This document shows, piece by piece, positions 60,695 through 64,000 of a stretch of 64,000 nt of DNA (positions are counted from its first letter, which is position 1; every line of letters starts with the position of its first letter). The position numbers and the translations under genes are program-made. The stretch lies in NCBI RefSeq assembly GCF_947179515.1, contig NC_067495.1, positions 29,673,004 to 29,737,003 on the forward strand. Reading direction: 5' to 3'. Below the pieces are notes generated by a model. It was given only the letters and a program-made list of their open reading frames with translations. It had not been told where the DNA came from and made no database searches. The DNA comes from Apodemus sylvaticus (Eukaryota; Chordata; Mammalia; Rodentia; Muridae).

Positions 60695-61400
60695 TAGGCT
60701 CCATCTTGATTCTAAGATAAAAAAGTGTAATCACCAGAAGGGACATAAGATTACAGATCTTAGAGAGAAAGTTCAGTGGACTCCAGAAACCTGGGGACCA
60801 TGTAAAGATTACAGATGGTGGGAGAAAGAAGAGCAGTGCCGTCCAGGACTTTGACAACCAGACAATGAAGTGCTGCCTCTCAGGTTCTCTCGGGAAAGAA
60901 ACATGTGTTAATGCATATCTTTCTTTTCTTTGTGGGTAGAAAAGAATGATGTAAGAGAGAAGAGGAAGTGGGAATTGCTGCTTTGACTCTATAGAATGAG
61001 ATGGTGTCAGCGTTTCTTCATACATTGCTTCTAGGTTGATGATTGTAGGGTAGCACTCTGGTGTGCACATGTCCCTGGATGCTTGTCACTCTCCTGCCCC
61101 AGAGGGAGCAGGTGTTTGTAGTGCCCATAACATTGCTACTCCATTTCACAGTTAGAGCATCCTTGAGGTCATTGTCCCTCCACTTGGAGTATCCCCCCCA
61201 CAACCCCCAGCCCAGGCTGCTTCCACTATCCATTCCCTGCAGGTGGTAGAAAACTCATTTCTCACGTGGGAAGACAGAAGCAAGAGAACCACACAAGTGA
61301 GAGCTACCACCGACAAGCAATTTAGTCTAAAACTAGGTCTCCGAGGACCTGCGTTCTGGATGAGCCACGGCATAATAACACCTTACCCGTGGGTGGCTCT
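60695..61400. other. Nhs: Intronic stretch, no exon
   Basis: Unique sequence. A 132-codon minus frame (60672-61070) has no recognised family. Confidence 0.45.
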
Positions 61401-61404
61401 TTAG

Positions 61405-61560
61405 AATTTTCAGAGGCACTTTCCCACACCTTATCTCAGTTCATTCTCATAAGAAGATGGTGAGGTAAGAAAGCCAGGGCTTATTATGTCAGCTTTACAG
61501 ATGAGCAAACCAAGACTCAAAGTAGTGCAGACAACTTTCCCAAGGCCGTGTGTCTGATTC
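61405..61560 (-). mobile_element. MIR relic
   Basis: CACACCTTATCTCAGTTCAT, GTCAGCTTTACAGATGAGCA and AAGACTCAAAGTAGTGCAGA follow the MIR complement. Confidence 0.55.
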
Positions 61561-61564
61561 CTCC

Positions 61565-63600
61565 CCTTGCCAGTTTCACTCCTCATCCCCTGGCATCAGG
61601 AAACTCTTTCCCAAAGCATTCCTTCTTAGTTTATAATCGGCAAGGCTGGTGAATGTGTCTCTCGAGTGACCTTGCTTTTTAATGCTGGCCATTTCTCTTC
61701 CTAGCTAAACAAGCAGGTCTATACGAAGTCACCACAAAATCCTTCCCAGTGTTTATGTCTCTGCACACTGTGGTTCTGTGTCCTTCCAGTGTCCCCTTTG
61801 AGTGTTGGTAGAGAAAACTAAAGGCGGCTAAAATGTTCTCCCAATTGTAGAATTTTACATGCCAGTTAATTATAGTAGTGTCTAGGTGGGGTTATACCAT
61901 AGGCCTCCTTTTCATTAAAACTAAGCAAAACAAACAAAGAACCACAGGGCTAGGATGTCCTAACAGATGTCTCTCTGTGTGCTCACAGTCGCTCCCAAGC
62001 ACTATTGTTGCCTTCTCAGGATTCCTTTACACTCTATCCTGACCTCACTCAGCTAGAGAGCTGACACTACCTTACCTCCCACCTAATTAAAGTCCTGAGC
62101 TCTAAGTTCCTCAGTCTATCATGATCTGTTTGTGAGAAGCTAAACGCTGACTAGGATGTTACTGGTGGGGTGGGGAGGATGCAGCAAGAGCCAAAGAGGT
62201 TCAGGATGAATTCCTTACTCTGTAGAACCAGGACAAAGAAAGAAGCATTGTAGGGGAAAGATGCCGAATCCTTCCTCCCCATCTCCCTCTTAGCAGCTCA
62301 GATATCGGAGGAAACCTACATCTGCTGGCAGCATCTCCCGTCCATTGTTCCGGCAGCAGCAGAGCATGACTTACACCTAGTAGTCTCTGTGTTTGCATCT
62401 GCCTCAGCAAATCCCTTTCTGTGTTAAAAGATTAATATAGTAAATCCCAAAGTATGGGGAGAATGTGGTAGTTCCTCTTTGAGTGTCAAGAGTGTTGTTT
62501 GGTCTGCATTGTTTTCTGTTTTCCTTTTTTGCTCTCTCTTCATATCCCTATAAACTACATTCTAGGGCCGTTGCCCAATTTCTTACTTTCCCTAATGGTT
62601 ACAAAAAGCCCAGACAATTGGGATAGAATCTGCGCTAGTTGGTGTTTTGGAGAAGATAACCAAGTTTTTCTTCAACAGAGCTGTTGTGGATTTTTTCTGC
62701 TCTGGCTTGAGATTCCTTGAGTGAGGTTGACATTAGGAAATGATACTTGCCTATAAAAGTATGGGAAAGGCTATGAAAAGCATGCTCTTTGTGAAGCATA
62801 TTGATGTTTCTCTTGGACAGATTCTTTTCCCACTGCTCATGTAAGAATTCAATCCTGCTTCAGTTACTATTCATGATCGCTAAATTGGATATGGATTCTA
62901 GTCCCGTGCTGTGCGAGGACCGTATGCTTTGAGATGTATATTCAAATGCGACCATATAACTTTTTATACAAGCCAAAGACATTTATGTAGAGGAGTTGCA
63001 GATATTGTAATTGTCAGATTCTATTTAATGCATACTTGCTGCTTACAAGGCTCCATAGTTGTCAGACTCCTCTCAAGGTCTTCCAGGGTAAATTAGCCAG
63101 ACTGAGAGCAGCTTAGTGGTGTGGGGATGAGAAGATGACTATAATCTGTATCCAATAGTGTTGTCGTGCGGCAAAGAGACCACGGAACATTTGTCTCCCC
63201 AGGCTAACCCTGCTTACTGATTCTGCTCAGGACTGATAGCACATGCATCTCTATGAAGAAGACTCAGGTGATCAATAAAAATGTAACGCCTGGTTCAACT
63301 CTCAGCAATATGCTTAATTGCATGGCGGGTGTGCAACAAAGGTGGTGGCAGCGAAGCAATGTGTATTAAGTCATAAGTTTGTTGGAGACAGAACCCTTAT
63401 ATCCCCTGGCTTTATGCCACCAACCTCATGCTCTGTGCCTGTTATACAATGTGTAGTGGCTGAGCTCTCACCCATGTCAGCGGTTATTCAGATCCCTGAC
63501 TAGTTCTTTTCCTTTTCCTAGCATCTTCGTTGTCAGAGTAGTTTCTTTCAAGTAATCATCAACTCATCTCATCTTATGCTTAGTCTGACTTAGTCTCAGC
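61565..63600. other. Nhs: Intronic stretch, no exon
   Basis: About 2 kb without preserved repeats or coding signal. Confidence 0.45.
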
Positions 63601-63605
63601 TAGCT

Positions 63606-64000
63606 AGGCAGTTTAGGCTATTGTAAGGAAATAGCATACAGTGGGTGTCTTAAAGAAAAGAAATTTATTTCTTACTTTTCTGGAGGCTGGAAAGTCCAAT
63701 ATTGAGGTTCTGGACAGTTTGGTGTCTGGACAGGGTTCTTTGTGTGTTTTGTATATGGTTACATGAATCGTTCATTCTCACATGGAGGAGAGAGAAGGAG
63801 CATTGGTGTGTCAGGAGACTTTTCTATTATGTCTTCTTATAAGCTCAGTAATACAATTGGACCAGGAGTCTACTGTCCTGACATCATTTAAACATCATTA
63901 CTTTCTTAGATATTCCATCTCCAAATATAGCCACAGTAGTGGGCATTAGTGTGAACCCATTTGAAGTTTGGGGAAATAGAAACATTCAGTCCCCCAGTGT
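63606..64000. mobile_element. Ancient L1M-like 3'-end relic, reaching the window end
   Basis: GGCAGTTTAGGCTATTGTAA, GAAATTTATTTCTTACTTTT, CTGGAGGCTGGAAAGTCCAA and GTGTCTGGACAGGG follow a placental-wide repeat I associate with L1M 3' ends. Orientation was not fixed. Confidence 0.55.

Noticed and set aside
60672..61070. 132-codon minus-strand frame
   Set aside because: No motif, no exon signals and no recognised homology.

Overview
This is 64 kb of mammalian, murine-rodent nuclear DNA. It is dense in rodent SINEs (B1, B2, B3, B4), murine-type LINE-1 fragments, two rodent hAT relics (URR1-like) and very long dinucleotide and tetranucleotide microsatellites. I saw no rat-type ID elements, which points to a Mus-like genome rather than rat (weak inference). 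There is one 200-base assembly gap at 27357-27556.

The only convincing protein-coding sequence is the first coding exon of Nhs (Nance-Horan syndrome gene), plus strand, 36921-37476. It ends at a strong splice donor at 37477. Nhs is X-linked in mammals, so this is probably X chromosome. The exon sits in a CpG island (about 36115-37510). Immediately upstream are a TATA-like box (36553-36561) and a CA/CTCA microsatellite (36427-36549). The predicted leader holds a single upstream ATG that starts a 12-residue uORF in a strong Kozak context, and an optional-intron-like donor/acceptor pair.

Layout. 1-36550 is 5' flank of Nhs with no gene that I can support. In order it holds L1-5'UTR-like tandem units, an LTR-like segment, an ancient L1M-like end, many B-family SINEs, an L1 with a nested B1 (10425-12045), an old antisense L1 (12150-13310), a 5'-inverted L1 (16985-18343), MIR/L2 relics, and the gap. 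36550-37476 is the Nhs promoter and first exon. 37477-64000 is the beginning of Nhs intron 1, which is known to be very large; no second exon was recognised. The intron holds more SINEs, a second 5'-inverted L1 (46919-47765), two URR1-like elements, an ancient plus-strand L1 (57880-58510), MIR relics, a 17-bp minisatellite, and a surprisingly well-preserved fragment of an L3/CR1-type reverse transcriptase (48541-48660) that may be an exapted element.

There are no operons, CRISPR arrays or prokaryotic features. Nearly all other open reading frames are chance frames through microsatellites or retroelement fragments. No new multi-gene system was found. The best leads are the L3/CR1 relic and the Nhs leader and promoter architecture.
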